In this document: positions 35,420 to 43,881 of the stretch, in pieces
Layout: the number at the start of each line of letters is the position of its first letter
Numbering within the stretch: the first letter of the stretch is position 1
From: Piscinibacter gummiphilus
Lineage (GTDB): Bacteria > Pseudomonadota > Gammaproteobacteria > Burkholderiales > Burkholderiaceae_C
Direction of reading: 5' to 3'
DNA: 64,000 nucleotides
NCBI RefSeq assembly: GCF_032681285.1
Contig: NZ_CP136336.1
Coordinates: 1,723,001 to 1,787,000 of the forward strand
Notes under the pieces: model-generated
Told to the model about the DNA's origin: nothing
What the model saw: the letters and a program-made list of their open reading frames with translations, nothing else
Database searches by the model: none
Program-made: the position numbers and the translations under genes

Positions 35420-36147
35420 CAGAAATACCTTCGCAGCCTTGGATGGTTGCCGATCATTTCAGCGAAGGTGTCGTATGTCGCTTGGTTGTAGTGATATGGA
35501 AAATCCTCCAGCCCCGGCTCAAGCACTTCAGGGCGTTGAACGACTGTGCTTGGAACGCTGAACGCGAAAAGATGATCGTGGCGCTGTTCGCAGCTCTGCA
35601 CCACGTCTCGGATATGCCGAGCCCGTTGTTGAAATTTCTCTCGGGTTTCCAGCGCATCTGGAAAATGCAGATAGACCACTGGAACCCCCGGCCAGCGTGT
35701 CGCTATTCGCTTGAGCATTTCGTCGTATGCCGCATCGAGTGCGGAAAGATCCATCGGGCCGAGGCTCTCGAATTCATCGGAAAACGCCTCGGTATGCGCT
35801 AGATCCAGGTAGTTGCAGCAGAAGGTCCAACCACCAACCTTGTGGCGAAAAGTCTGATCGGTCAACTCCGAGAACGAATCGATGAAGACGATCTCCGGGG
35901 GGAAAGTCGGGCACAGGTCGGCTTGCTGGTCGACCGTCGGCGCGATGTGTTCGCGCGCCAGATGAGGCTTGACCAACTCAGGCTGACAGCGTCGCGCCGG
36001 GGCGTCCCATACGTCCAGAAGATAGTCCACGCGGCCCTTTTGAATGTTGTGCATCTTGTACCTGCGCCCCAATGCATTCAACACCGCAGTCCCGAGGCAC
36101 GCGTAACGCCCAACCCCCTTGAGCCTCGTCAGTCTGTTCCACCACAT
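35419..36147 (-). CDS. Unrecognised protein in the glycan region
   Basis: Encodes 242 residues with GGGAG before the ATG. I do not recognise it. It has no signal peptide or membrane helix. Notable parts are PPEIVFIDSFSELTDQTF, FCCNYLDLAHTEAF, WPGVPVVYLHFPDALETREK and a C-terminal DFPYHYNQATYDTFAEMI. The last resembles the Asp/His-x-His block near the end of SGNH or GSCFA hydrolases, but the N-terminal Ser block is not clear. It lies in one operon with WavE-like, GT10 and GT11 genes, so a role in glycan modification is likely by context only. Confidence 0.6.
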   Translation of the reverse strand: MWWNRLTRLKGVGRYACLGTAVLNALGRRYKMHNIQKGRVDYLLDVWDAPARRCQPELVKPHLAREHIAPTVDQQADLCPTFPPEIVFIDSFSELTDQTFRHKVGGWTFCCNYLDLAHTEAFSDEFESLGPMDLSALDAAYDEMLKRIATRWPGVPVVYLHFPDALETREKFQQRARHIRDVVQSCEQRHDHLFAFSVPSTVVQRPEVLEPGLEDFPYHYNQATYDTFAEMIGNHPRLRRYF

Positions 36148-36200
36148 CGCCTGCTCCCGGGACCGGCGTCCCTATCGTTTCCCATCCGTCGATCAGCGAA

Positions 36201-37238
36201 TTATCGGCCGGTGCGCTTGAGCCCAAGCACCTGCCTCAGCCTGCGAACCAGGCGGCGACTCCATCGGGCGTCTTTTACCTCCTGGTTCGTCCACAAGCGC
36301 TCGGGAGACGTCAGCCTCTGCGGGGCTTGGGCCTCTGCCGACTCCAATCGACGGTAGGTCCGCTCCAGCAAGCCAAACACATTGTGTTCCCACAAGACCC
36401 GACGTTTGGCTTCGGCCACCGCCGAAGCACGCTGGCGATCGAGGTCACTTTTCAGGACCTCTCGGATGCGGGCAATCGACTCGGCGGGTTTGCTCACATC
36501 AATCGACAACCAGCTTCCTTCTGGAAAATAGTCCGAAAGGTTGGGGCAGCCCGCATAGATCGGGAAGCACTGTCTCAGGAAAGGGTCAGCCAGCTTCTCC
36601 GTCCAATAGTCCGGGTGGGAGGAGTTCTCCAATGCAATGTGATAGCGATACGCCGCCAAGGCATCGTCCTTGTCCGCTACCTCTTGGAACCCACGGCCGT
36701 AGATGTCGACCAAGTCGCCCAGCTCTTCCTTGAGTCGCAGAATGAAGTCCAAGCGCTGCCGATGTCCGGCGGTCACCGACTTGGTCGACGACACAACGGA
36801 ACACAGCTTCGTCTTGAGGGGTAGGTCGGCAGCCAGTTCTTCAAAGCCCAGAACCGGAACATAGGAGTTCTGCGGCCCATTGAAATCGAACCGCACGCCG
36901 GCGAACCAGTTCATCCCCACCTGTGTGTGGATCACGCCAGGATGACGGATGCAGCGCTGCGTCGTGATGACGTGGCCAAACTGAGCCAGATAGGCTGGTT
37001 GGTATCGATGGAAACTCTCTGGCTCACCCGTGATCAGGATGCGTCGCGCCCGAGGGACGTGGGTCATCAGTTCTGGAGTCGACCATCCGTCATAGACAAC
37101 CAGCCACTCGACCTCGAAATCCGGCGCGCAGTCGAGTGCGTACTGTGTGTTCTCCCAATGGCCCGATGTCCCGGGCATCTGGCGCCACCAGGGCCAAGCC
37201 GGTCCTGAACTGCTGACAAATTGAACGTGGCGTCTCAT
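36201..37238 (-). CDS. Family 10 (alpha-1,3/4) fucosyltransferase
   Basis: Encodes 345 residues from the ATG; a TTG six bases upstream is an alternative. The C-terminal GT-B domain has the family 10 donor-binding block: ALENSSHPDYWTEKLADPFL followed by QCFPIYAGCPNLSDYFPEGS. Such enzymes transfer L-fucose from GDP-fucose in alpha-1,3 or alpha-1,4 linkage, as in Lewis antigens of Helicobacter. The tail after residue 280 is basic, as often seen, and may contact the membrane. It lies directly after the GT11 gene. No GDP-fucose synthesis genes are in the window. Confidence 0.85.
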   Translation of the reverse strand: MRRHVQFVSSSGPAWPWWRQMPGTSGHWENTQYALDCAPDFEVEWLVVYDGWSTPELMTHVPRARRILITGEPESFHRYQPAYLAQFGHVITTQRCIRHPGVIHTQVGMNWFAGVRFDFNGPQNSYVPVLGFEELAADLPLKTKLCSVVSSTKSVTAGHRQRLDFILRLKEELGDLVDIYGRGFQEVADKDDALAAYRYHIALENSSHPDYWTEKLADPFLRQCFPIYAGCPNLSDYFPEGSWLSIDVSKPAESIARIREVLKSDLDRQRASAVAEAKRRVLWEHNVFGLLERTYRRLESAEAQAPQRLTSPERLWTNQEVKDARWSRRLVRRLRQVLGLKRTGR

Positions 37239-37253
37239 ACGCAAACGAAGTCA

Positions 37254-38147
37254 TCAATCGCCACAGTCCAGGGTTTCCCAACTGGGCGGCAACAGGTCGT
37301 CAAGCACGAGTGATTCGGACTTCAGCCAGCAGCGGGGAGCTACGACCATTTGCCCGTGCCGATCGGCCAACCAGGCGCCCCACCAGCTAAGGCTGCTGTT
37401 TGCGATCACGTGGTGATGGCATCGCTGCATGAGGCCCAGTTCTGCGATGACTGCAGTATCGCCTGAGGCGTTCGCAACATACTCCGAGGGCAGGTCGGTG
37501 TGCAGGTGCTCGCGTACCCATGCGATGTCGTCGGAGAAGAAGAACAGGTGCGGGTCCTTGACTCGGCCGCGCACGAGTTCCAAGGCTCGCCGGTAGTAGT
37601 CCAATGGCAAGGCTCCGTGCACTTTGGCCGCGGACGCCGAATGCACATAGTCGCCGCGACGCACATGAACCATCACCGATTGACACCCCTCGATGCGAGT
37701 TGCGATGTCGGCGTAGTGAGAGTCCACCACGGTCGATGGCCTCAGGTCTTCCAGCAGATGCGGGCGTGCTTCCTCAAAGTACCGAAACGACTGCCAGTAG
37801 CCTACGAGGTAGGCCAGACGGCTTCGGTCAGCCAGCGTCTGCAGGCGCTTGTCGAAGCGGAAGGGTTGTTTCTCGTTGATGGTTCTCACGGGGCGTCTGA
37901 TCGCCTGCCACAGATTGGCCGCGGGCTCTGCGAGGTGTTCGGGGTCGCCGTCAGAATGGACGAAGCTCACCGGCAGGTGAAAATGCGAGAGCAGGGGCAC
38001 TCTCGGTGTCTCGCCGTCCTGGATATTGCGAAACCAGGAGAGGTCGGCCAAAACCGGCCTGTCGAGGTGCAACCCTAGTTGGCGCGCCGTGGCGTACTGG
38101 AAGAGTTGGTTTCCCAGGCCACCGAAGAGCTTGGTGACGATCGTCAT
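37254..38147 (-). CDS. Family 11 (alpha-1,2) fucosyltransferase
   Basis: Encodes 297 residues, the typical length. Begins MTIVTKLFGGLGNQLFQYAT, with the GDP-fucose binding motif VMVHVRRGDYVHS and the later ELGLMQRCHHHVIANSSLSWWGAWL, both diagnostic of GT11. It transfers fucose in alpha-1,2 linkage. Together with the downstream GT10 gene it could build a difucosylated (Lewis b/y-like) surface structure, which is inference. It is divergent from the GT9 gene across 158 bases. Confidence 0.9.
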   Translation of the reverse strand: MTIVTKLFGGLGNQLFQYATARQLGLHLDRPVLADLSWFRNIQDGETPRVPLLSHFHLPVSFVHSDGDPEHLAEPAANLWQAIRRPVRTINEKQPFRFDKRLQTLADRSRLAYLVGYWQSFRYFEEARPHLLEDLRPSTVVDSHYADIATRIEGCQSVMVHVRRGDYVHSASAAKVHGALPLDYYRRALELVRGRVKDPHLFFFSDDIAWVREHLHTDLPSEYVANASGDTAVIAELGLMQRCHHHVIANSSLSWWGAWLADRHGQMVVAPRCWLKSESLVLDDLLPPSWETLDCGD

Positions 38148-38305
38148 GACTGACTGTGGTTTATGGAGTGATCAATAGTGGCGGTGTGTACCTTTGTCGA
38201 TAACCCTCGCTTCGCGCGTCATCGCTCCAAGCAGCCCACCAAGCTGGCAGCCTGTCAGTATGCCGCCCCTGTGGCGGGCTGGCATCGCCCCTGGCCGCCG
38301 GTCGC

Positions 38306-39430
38306 ATGAAGGATCCTCGCAACGTCCTGGTGATCGCCACACGGCAGATCGGCGATGTGCTTCTGACGGCGCCGCTGATCGCTGCCGCGCGGCAACGTTG
38401 GCCCGATGCGTCGATCGATGTTCTTGGGTTCGCCGGGACGCTGGGCATGCTGAAGGGCAACCCGGATATCCGAGGTTTCGTGGAAGTCCCCTCGGGCAGC
38501 GGCTGGCGGGCGGCATGGCCGTTCGTTCGCAGGCTTTGGCGTCGCTACGACTTGGCGCTCATCACGCAACAGAGCGATCGGGCCCACCTCTATGGCTGGG
38601 TGGCAGCCAGGGTGCGCAGCGGCCTGGTGCCCGGGCGCGCGGCAATCTCCTGGTGGAAGCGGTGCTTGCTGACCCATGCAGTGCGCATCGACGACGAGAC
38701 GACCCCGACGGTCGTCGAGAAGCTCAAGCTGCTTGAGCCATGGCGCGCGCTCCCGCCCGAGGTGAACGTGGCCGCACCACCCGAGGTTGCGTTGCCGCTG
38801 GATCTGGACGCCCTGCTGGGCGATGCTCCGATCGTGGTCCATGTGCCGTCCATGTGGCGCTACAAGCAATGGCCCATCGCCAAGTACATCGAGTTCGTGG
38901 GCGAACTGTTGGCGCGTGGGCATCAGGTGGTATTGACCGGCAGCAAGTCGGAAACCGACCAGGCGCAGATCGCGGAGGTGCGCGCGCTCGGTTCGCCACC
39001 TCAGGTCATTGACGTTTCCGGCCAGCTCAACTTGAACCAGGTGGGCACGCTTTTGCGCCGCGCCGCGCTGTACGTCGGCCCCGACACCTCCATCACCCAC
39101 CTCGCTGCGGCCTGTGGCACGCCGGTGGTGGCACTGTTCGGCCCTACCAACCCCATCCGGTGGGGGCCGTGGCCGCAGGGGCATGCGGCGAGTTCACCGT
39201 ATTTACGGGCACAGCCGAGGCAGTCTTCGCGCAGGGTCATCCTCCTACAGGCGGAGCAGGCATGTGTCGCCTGCGGCCATGCGGGGTGCGAAGATCACCA
39301 TCACAGCCGCAGCCTCTGCCTCGAGGCGCTGCCGGTGCAACGGGTGCTCGACGAATGCCTCGCAGAATTGCGCATGCGGCCGGGCAAAGACCAACGAGAA
39401 GGCGACCTGGGCGCCTCCAGACTCAAATGA
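38306..39430 (+). CDS. Family 9 glycosyltransferase (heptosyltransferase-like)
   Basis: Encodes 374 residues with a GT-B fold. VLVIATRQIGDVLLTAPLIA at the N-terminus and LLRRAALYVGPDTSITHLAAACGTPVVALFGPTNP-type sequence near residue 260 (VGPDTSITHLAAACG) are diagnostic of the ADP-heptose:LPS heptosyltransferase family. A C-terminal CVACGHAGCEDHHHS cysteine/histidine cluster resembles that of related GT9 proteins. It acts at the inner face of the inner membrane. It is translationally coupled (ATGA) to the DUF268 gene downstream. Confidence 0.88.
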   Translation: MKDPRNVLVIATRQIGDVLLTAPLIAAARQRWPDASIDVLGFAGTLGMLKGNPDIRGFVEVPSGSGWRAAWPFVRRLWRRYDLALITQQSDRAHLYGWVAARVRSGLVPGRAAISWWKRCLLTHAVRIDDETTPTVVEKLKLLEPWRALPPEVNVAAPPEVALPLDLDALLGDAPIVVHVPSMWRYKQWPIAKYIEFVGELLARGHQVVLTGSKSETDQAQIAEVRALGSPPQVIDVSGQLNLNQVGTLLRRAALYVGPDTSITHLAAACGTPVVALFGPTNPIRWGPWPQGHAASSPYLRAQPRQSSRRVILLQAEQACVACGHAGCEDHHHSRSLCLEALPVQRVLDECLAELRMRPGKDQREGDLGASRLK

Positions 39431-40218
39431 ATGCATCACTTGCCACGCCTCTGATGAAGCTCAAGGCCTTCTTGCTGGTCCTCTTCGGCGCCTACCCCCG
39501 ACGCACGTCAACGCTGCGCTACCTGCCGCTCTACCTTCAACAGAAGGCGGCCTTCGTGGCGGCTGGTGGCGAGATCGCGCATGAGCACGCCATCTTCGAG
39601 GACTACGCCGACCAAGCCGGCACGGCGCGGGGCCACTACTTCCATCAAGACCTGCTGGTGGCCGGCTTCGTGCACACCGCGAAACCGCTGCGCCATATCG
39701 ACGTTGGCAGTCGCATTGATGGGTTTGTGGCTCACGTGGCGGCGTTCAGGCCCATCGAGGTCATCGACATCAGGCCGCTGAGCATGACGAAGCACCAGAA
39801 CATCTGTTATGTGCAGGGCAACCTCATGGATCTGGACCCCGGCCTTCACGAGGTCTGCGACTCCCTGAGCTGCCTGCACGCGATTGAGCACTTTGGCCTG
39901 GGGCGGTATGGCGATCCGGTCGATCCGTTGGGGCATCGCAGGGGGTTCGACAACCTCGTCCGCATGCTCAAGGGCGGTGGGCACTTGTACGTGAGCTTTC
40001 CGATCGGACGCAGCGCGGTGCACTTCAACGCGCACCGCGTATTTGACCCGACCGAAGTGCTGGGGTGGGCCGGCGATCGCCTCGAATTGCTCAGGTTCGA
40101 CTACGTCGACGACGCGGGGGATTTGCATCTCGATCAGTCTCTTGCGACGCCGCCGCGCCTGGACTACGGCTGCGGCATCTACAGCTTTCGCAAGCGCCCT
40201 GCGGCCGCTAACGCCTGA
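39427..40218 (+). CDS. DUF268 protein, methyltransferase-like
   Basis: Encodes 263 residues. The central part HIDVGSRIDGFVAHVAAFRP, VIDIRPLS, then CDSLSCLHAIEHFGLGRYGD and PVDPLGHRRG and a GGGHLYVSFPIG strand match DUF268, a methyltransferase-like domain seen in glycan loci. The first glycine-rich SAM loop is weak (DVGSRIDGF), so methylation is plausible but unproven. It starts inside the GT9 stop. Its last 11 bases overlap the convergent DUF6492-like gene. Confidence 0.78.
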   Translation: MNASLATPLMKLKAFLLVLFGAYPRRTSTLRYLPLYLQQKAAFVAAGGEIAHEHAIFEDYADQAGTARGHYFHQDLLVAGFVHTAKPLRHIDVGSRIDGFVAHVAAFRPIEVIDIRPLSMTKHQNICYVQGNLMDLDPGLHEVCDSLSCLHAIEHFGLGRYGDPVDPLGHRRGFDNLVRMLKGGGHLYVSFPIGRSAVHFNAHRVFDPTEVLGWAGDRLELLRFDYVDDAGDLHLDQSLATPPRLDYGCGIYSFRKRPAAANA

Positions 40219-41113
40219 ACTGTCGTAGCCAGCGTTTGACGCGCCGCACGGCGCGGGAGCTGGCACTGCGGGCGCCGGCCTCGTCCATCTCGTACTGCCA
40301 GTTCGATTGGTAGACGGCGCCGATGAAGCGCTCGACGAGGTTGGCCTCCGTCTCGCCCAGTCGGCGCAGCGCATTGAAATGCCAGTCGTGGTGGTAGACG
40401 CGAAAGAGCGGCTCGATGGGCGAGAGCGGAATGCTCCGGTAAGCCAGCAACGACTCGCCGTACCAGCGCAGCTCGGAGGGCATCTGCTCGATGGCGTCCC
40501 AGAGCGTCTGGTTCTTCGGCGCGAGGCGCTGCTCGTACAGGTCGCTCCACACCTTGGCCGACCAGGGCACGGGCGTGGGGCCGAAGTCGTAGTCGGGGCC
40601 GGTGCGGCCGAAGATCGCCTTCAGCTGCGCGCTCTCCCGGCGAAAGTCCGCCTCGACCTTGGGGTAGCCGCGCGACGAGGCCAGCTGGCGGTATTCCTTC
40701 GACTCGTGCATATGGCTGTAGGGGTGGCCTTCGGGCGCCAGGAAATCGGCCCGACCGAAGGGGCGCAGGAACACGGTGTCGGCGTCGGTGCAGAGGTAGG
40801 CGTCGCAGCCAAGCAGGCGCCAGGCTTCCGACTTGACGACCTGCTGCGCCTTGCTGCCTGGGGTGGTCTTGTAGCGGGCCAGCAAGCCGTGATCGGCGGC
40901 CTTGGGGTGGGCAGCGACCACAGCCTCGTCGGTGACGAACTCGCAGGCACCAGCCGGGAGCGTGCTGCGGAAGAGCGCCAGATCGTCGCTCGGCACGATC
41001 AGCACCACGGGCAGCTGCTCGCGGTTGTGCGGCGCGAGGCTCGCCAGCAGGCGTTGCGCGCGGCGCAGGTCACCGCGGTAGGTCTTGCAGACAATGGGAA
41101 AGTCGAGGGCCAT
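40208..41113 (-). CDS. DUF6492-type putative glycosyltransferase
   Basis: Encodes 301 residues. Begins FPIVCKTYRGDLRRAQRLLA, a GT-A like opening, with a YLCTDADTVFLRP metal-binding DxD near residue 110. The GESLLAYRSIPLSPIEPLF and YHHDWHFNALRRLGE regions follow. I place it with the DUF6492 family by recollection. The C-terminus is basic (RRVKRWLRQFRR) and may bind the membrane. It is divergent from the GT2-like gene at 41200. Confidence 0.75.
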   Translation of the reverse strand: MALDFPIVCKTYRGDLRRAQRLLASLAPHNREQLPVVLIVPSDDLALFRSTLPAGACEFVTDEAVVAAHPKAADHGLLARYKTTPGSKAQQVVKSEAWRLLGCDAYLCTDADTVFLRPFGRADFLAPEGHPYSHMHESKEYRQLASSRGYPKVEADFRRESAQLKAIFGRTGPDYDFGPTPVPWSAKVWSDLYEQRLAPKNQTLWDAIEQMPSELRWYGESLLAYRSIPLSPIEPLFRVYHHDWHFNALRRLGETEANLVERFIGAVYQSNWQYEMDEAGARSASSRAVRRVKRWLRQFRR

Positions 41114-41165
41114 GCAATGGGCGCGTTCGCGGGCGGAGCCGCGATTGTGGCCGAGGCCCCGCCCC

Positions 41166-41171
41166 TAGAAT
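41166..41171 (+). promoter_or_regulatory. Possible -10 element
   Basis: TAGAAT, 29 bases before the gene at 41200, in the divergent gap. A TTGTGG lies 14 bases upstream, too close for a normal spacer. Confidence 0.3.
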
Positions 41172-41199
41172 CCCCGGCCAGTTTCCGCGAACCCAGCCG

Positions 41200-42561
41200 A
41201 TGTCCTACCTCCTGCCTTCACGCCTGACCGTGGTTGCCCAAGCCGGCGGCGTGCTGGAGCGCTTCTGGGCCGCCTACAGTGCCGGCCCGCACGCGGTGCA
41301 GGAGTTGCCGGCCAGGTTGACCTCGATCGCCGCAGGCGCCTCCTCTGAGGACGTCGTGCGCGAGGCGTTTGCGCAAGCCGAGGGCGTGGTGCTGCTGCTG
41401 ACCGACATCGAGGATGCACAGCGCCTGGCCGTGCAGCTCAAGCTGCGCCGCCGCCAGCCCAGCATCGTGATGCGCTGGTGGGACCGCCCGGCGAACCTCA
41501 AGCCCACCTACCGCGACCGATTGGTGTTCAACCGCTACACCGGCGTCAACTTCATGACGAGCCGGGCCGATCTCGAAGCCAACGTGCGCCCACCCAAGGG
41601 CGGCCTGGTGGTCGACAACCCGGTGCTGCTCGACCAACCCGCAGCGCTCGGCGAAGACTCGTGGCACAAGACCATGCGCCACACGCTGCTGGCCCTCACG
41701 CAGCCCACGCGCACTGACATCTTCGGCCTCGCCAAGCGCAACCACGGCGCGATCAAGCTCACGCTGGCCACGCACTTCTATTGCAACCAGGACAACATCG
41801 ACACCGTCACGAGCTGGCTGCGCGACTTCACCACGCTGCCGGCCGAGGTGCTGGACCAGATCCAGTTCGTGATCGTCGACGACGGCTCACCGCTGAAGTA
41901 CGACATTCCCGACGTCGACCTGAACCTCACCTGGGTGCGCATCGACCAGGACATCCGCTGGAACCAGGCCGGCGCGCGCAACGCCGCGATGCTGCACGCC
42001 CGCGCCGAAAACGTGGTGATCACCGATGTGGACCATGCCTTCCCGGAGCACACGGTGCGCTGGCTGCTGGCCCACCCGATCAAGCGCCGCCGCTTCTACA
42101 AGTTCTGGCGCAAGATGCCCGACGGCTCGCTGATCAAGGGCCACCCCAACATCTTCTACCTGGCGCGCTCGCGCTTCTTCCAGCTCTTCGGCACCGATGA
42201 AGAGTTCGCCGGGGCCTATGGCGCGGAAGACTATCGCTTCGTCAAGAACTTCAAGAACCACGGCACGGTGCAGTCGCACCTGCCAAAGGCCGTGTTCTGC
42301 ATCGAGCGCCAGCTCGACCGCGAGAAGTCGTACCACTCGCTGGTGCGTGACCTGAGCTTCAACACCGGGGTGGACACGCGCAAGCGCCTGGAGATCGACC
42401 ACTTCGGCGCCAACTACGGCCACAGCCGCCACAACTACAACTTCACGCAGACGGTGCTGCTCGACCGCATGCGCACGCCCACTCGCATGCCACCGCTCGA
42501 CCGCGGCTGGCGCCAGCGCTGGTGGCTGCGGCAGTTCGAGAGCCTGCTCTGCTCGCGTTAG
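41200..42561 (+). CDS. Two-domain glycosyltransferase, GT2-like C-terminal part
   Basis: Encodes 453 residues. The first 170 residues form a separate domain with no family I know (TVVAQAGGVLERFWAAYSAG, VMRWWDRPANLKPTYRDR). From about 185 on is a GT-A domain: TLATHFYCNQDNIDTVTSWL, VIVDDGSPL, QAGARNAAMLHA and the metal site VITDVDHAFPE, then EEFAGAYGAEDYRFV, the galactosyltransferase-like acceptor motif. It probably adds a sugar to the LPS core or O-chain. No clear ribosome site is seen. Confidence 0.8.
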   Translation: MSYLLPSRLTVVAQAGGVLERFWAAYSAGPHAVQELPARLTSIAAGASSEDVVREAFAQAEGVVLLLTDIEDAQRLAVQLKLRRRQPSIVMRWWDRPANLKPTYRDRLVFNRYTGVNFMTSRADLEANVRPPKGGLVVDNPVLLDQPAALGEDSWHKTMRHTLLALTQPTRTDIFGLAKRNHGAIKLTLATHFYCNQDNIDTVTSWLRDFTTLPAEVLDQIQFVIVDDGSPLKYDIPDVDLNLTWVRIDQDIRWNQAGARNAAMLHARAENVVITDVDHAFPEHTVRWLLAHPIKRRRFYKFWRKMPDGSLIKGHPNIFYLARSRFFQLFGTDEEFAGAYGAEDYRFVKNFKNHGTVQSHLPKAVFCIERQLDREKSYHSLVRDLSFNTGVDTRKRLEIDHFGANYGHSRHNYNFTQTVLLDRMRTPTRMPPLDRGWRQRWWLRQFESLLCSR

Positions 42562-42571
42562 TGAGGCGAGG

Positions 42572-43879
42572 CTAGAGCTTCGAGATCCCGGAGATCTTGG
42601 CGACCTCGACCACCGACAGGATCTCGTCGACCGCATCGGCGGTGCTGATGGGCGGCACGGTGACGGTGGGAAGCCTTCCGGCCTGCCAGCGCAGGATCAA
42701 CTCACGCAAGGCGGCGGCGCCGGCCACGGTGTTGGTCGCTGGGGCGCACCAGCCTTGGTGCTCGCGCACGAGGCGATCGAGCTGCGGGTTGAGGTGGGTG
42801 TAGGCGAGCACGGGCCGGCGGGCCCAGAAGTAGTCGTAGAGCTTGGACGGGATGTACTGCTCGCACTCGTCGCCCTCGCCATGCATCAGCAACAGGGCGT
42901 CGACCTGTTGCATGCGCTGCACGACACGCTCGCGGCCTGAGAGACCCGTCGCGGGGTCATGCTCCAGGCGGCCCATCGGGATCACCACGTCGTCGAGCTT
43001 GTGCTGCTCGATCAGCTTCTGGGCAGGGCCGTCGACCGCACCGCCATAGACCTCCAGGCGCAGCAGCGGCCGCCATTGGGGCTCGTGCGCCAGCAGGTGG
43101 TTCAGCGCGCGGATGAAGGGCACGAGGCTGCGGCTGTCCGACAGCGAGCCGAAGTGGCCGAGCACGCACACCGGCCCGGGCGTGTAGGTGGCCGGCCGCA
43201 GCGGCGGCTCGGCGCCGGGCATCACCACGATGCCGCGCTCGCGCAGCACCGGGTGGCGCGCCTGCGCGGCGGCGAGCGCGCCTTCGGTGAACCACCACGC
43301 GAGGTCGGCGTGCTGGCAGATGAGGCCTTCGAGCCGGGCCTGGAAACGCTCGTCGCGGTTGGCCGGCGCCCGGCCGGGGAACACCATCGGGTCGTGGACT
43401 TCGACGATCCACTTCGCCCCGCACCAGCGCTTGAGCCACCAGCCGGCCAAGTGGGCGGAATACGCCCCGCCGCTCGAATACACGAGGTCGATGTCGCCAC
43501 GGCGCAGCATCCAGGCCCCGCGCACAAAGGCTGGTAGCGCCCATGACCACTGGTTGCGCAGTCCGATCAGCAGCTTCTCGAGCACCATGAACGGCGCGAG
43601 CACGAGGCTGATCAGCAGCATCAGCACACGGTAGGCAATGCCCCGGCCGAGATGGCGGGCCAGCAGGTGGCGCAGATCGAAGCGCAGTGCCGATGGCCCC
43701 CAGGGCAGCAGGCGGTGGTGCTCGTAGCGCTTGTCCTGCTCGCCGGTGATGGCACTCAGGATCACCGGCTCGATGCCGGCCTGGACCAGATAGCGCAGCT
43801 TGTCGGTGACGGTGAGGCTCGCGGCCCGCCCGTCCATGTTGAACGCGTGCGAGAGGATCAGCCAGCGCTGGCGACGCAT
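42572..43879 (-). CDS. GT4-like glycosyltransferase
   Basis: Encodes 435 residues from this ATG; a TTG six bases upstream would overlap the msbA stop. Two Rossmann-like halves (GT-B): an N-terminal part with hydrophobic helices (YRVLMLLISLVLAPFMVLEK) that may attach to the membrane, VEVHDPMVF, and a C-terminal VLGHFGSLSDSRSLVPFIRA, then the GT4-like EQYIPSKLYDYFWARRPVLA. It follows msbA in the same operon, which supports an LPS or surface-glycan role. The sugar is unknown. Confidence 0.82.
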   Translation of the reverse strand: MRRQRWLILSHAFNMDGRAASLTVTDKLRYLVQAGIEPVILSAITGEQDKRYEHHRLLPWGPSALRFDLRHLLARHLGRGIAYRVLMLLISLVLAPFMVLEKLLIGLRNQWSWALPAFVRGAWMLRRGDIDLVYSSGGAYSAHLAGWWLKRWCGAKWIVEVHDPMVFPGRAPANRDERFQARLEGLICQHADLAWWFTEGALAAAQARHPVLRERGIVVMPGAEPPLRPATYTPGPVCVLGHFGSLSDSRSLVPFIRALNHLLAHEPQWRPLLRLEVYGGAVDGPAQKLIEQHKLDDVVIPMGRLEHDPATGLSGRERVVQRMQQVDALLLMHGEGDECEQYIPSKLYDYFWARRPVLAYTHLNPQLDRLVREHQGWCAPATNTVAGAAALRELILRWQAGRLPTVTVPPISTADAVDEILSVVEVAKISGISKL

Positions 43880-43881
43880 CG

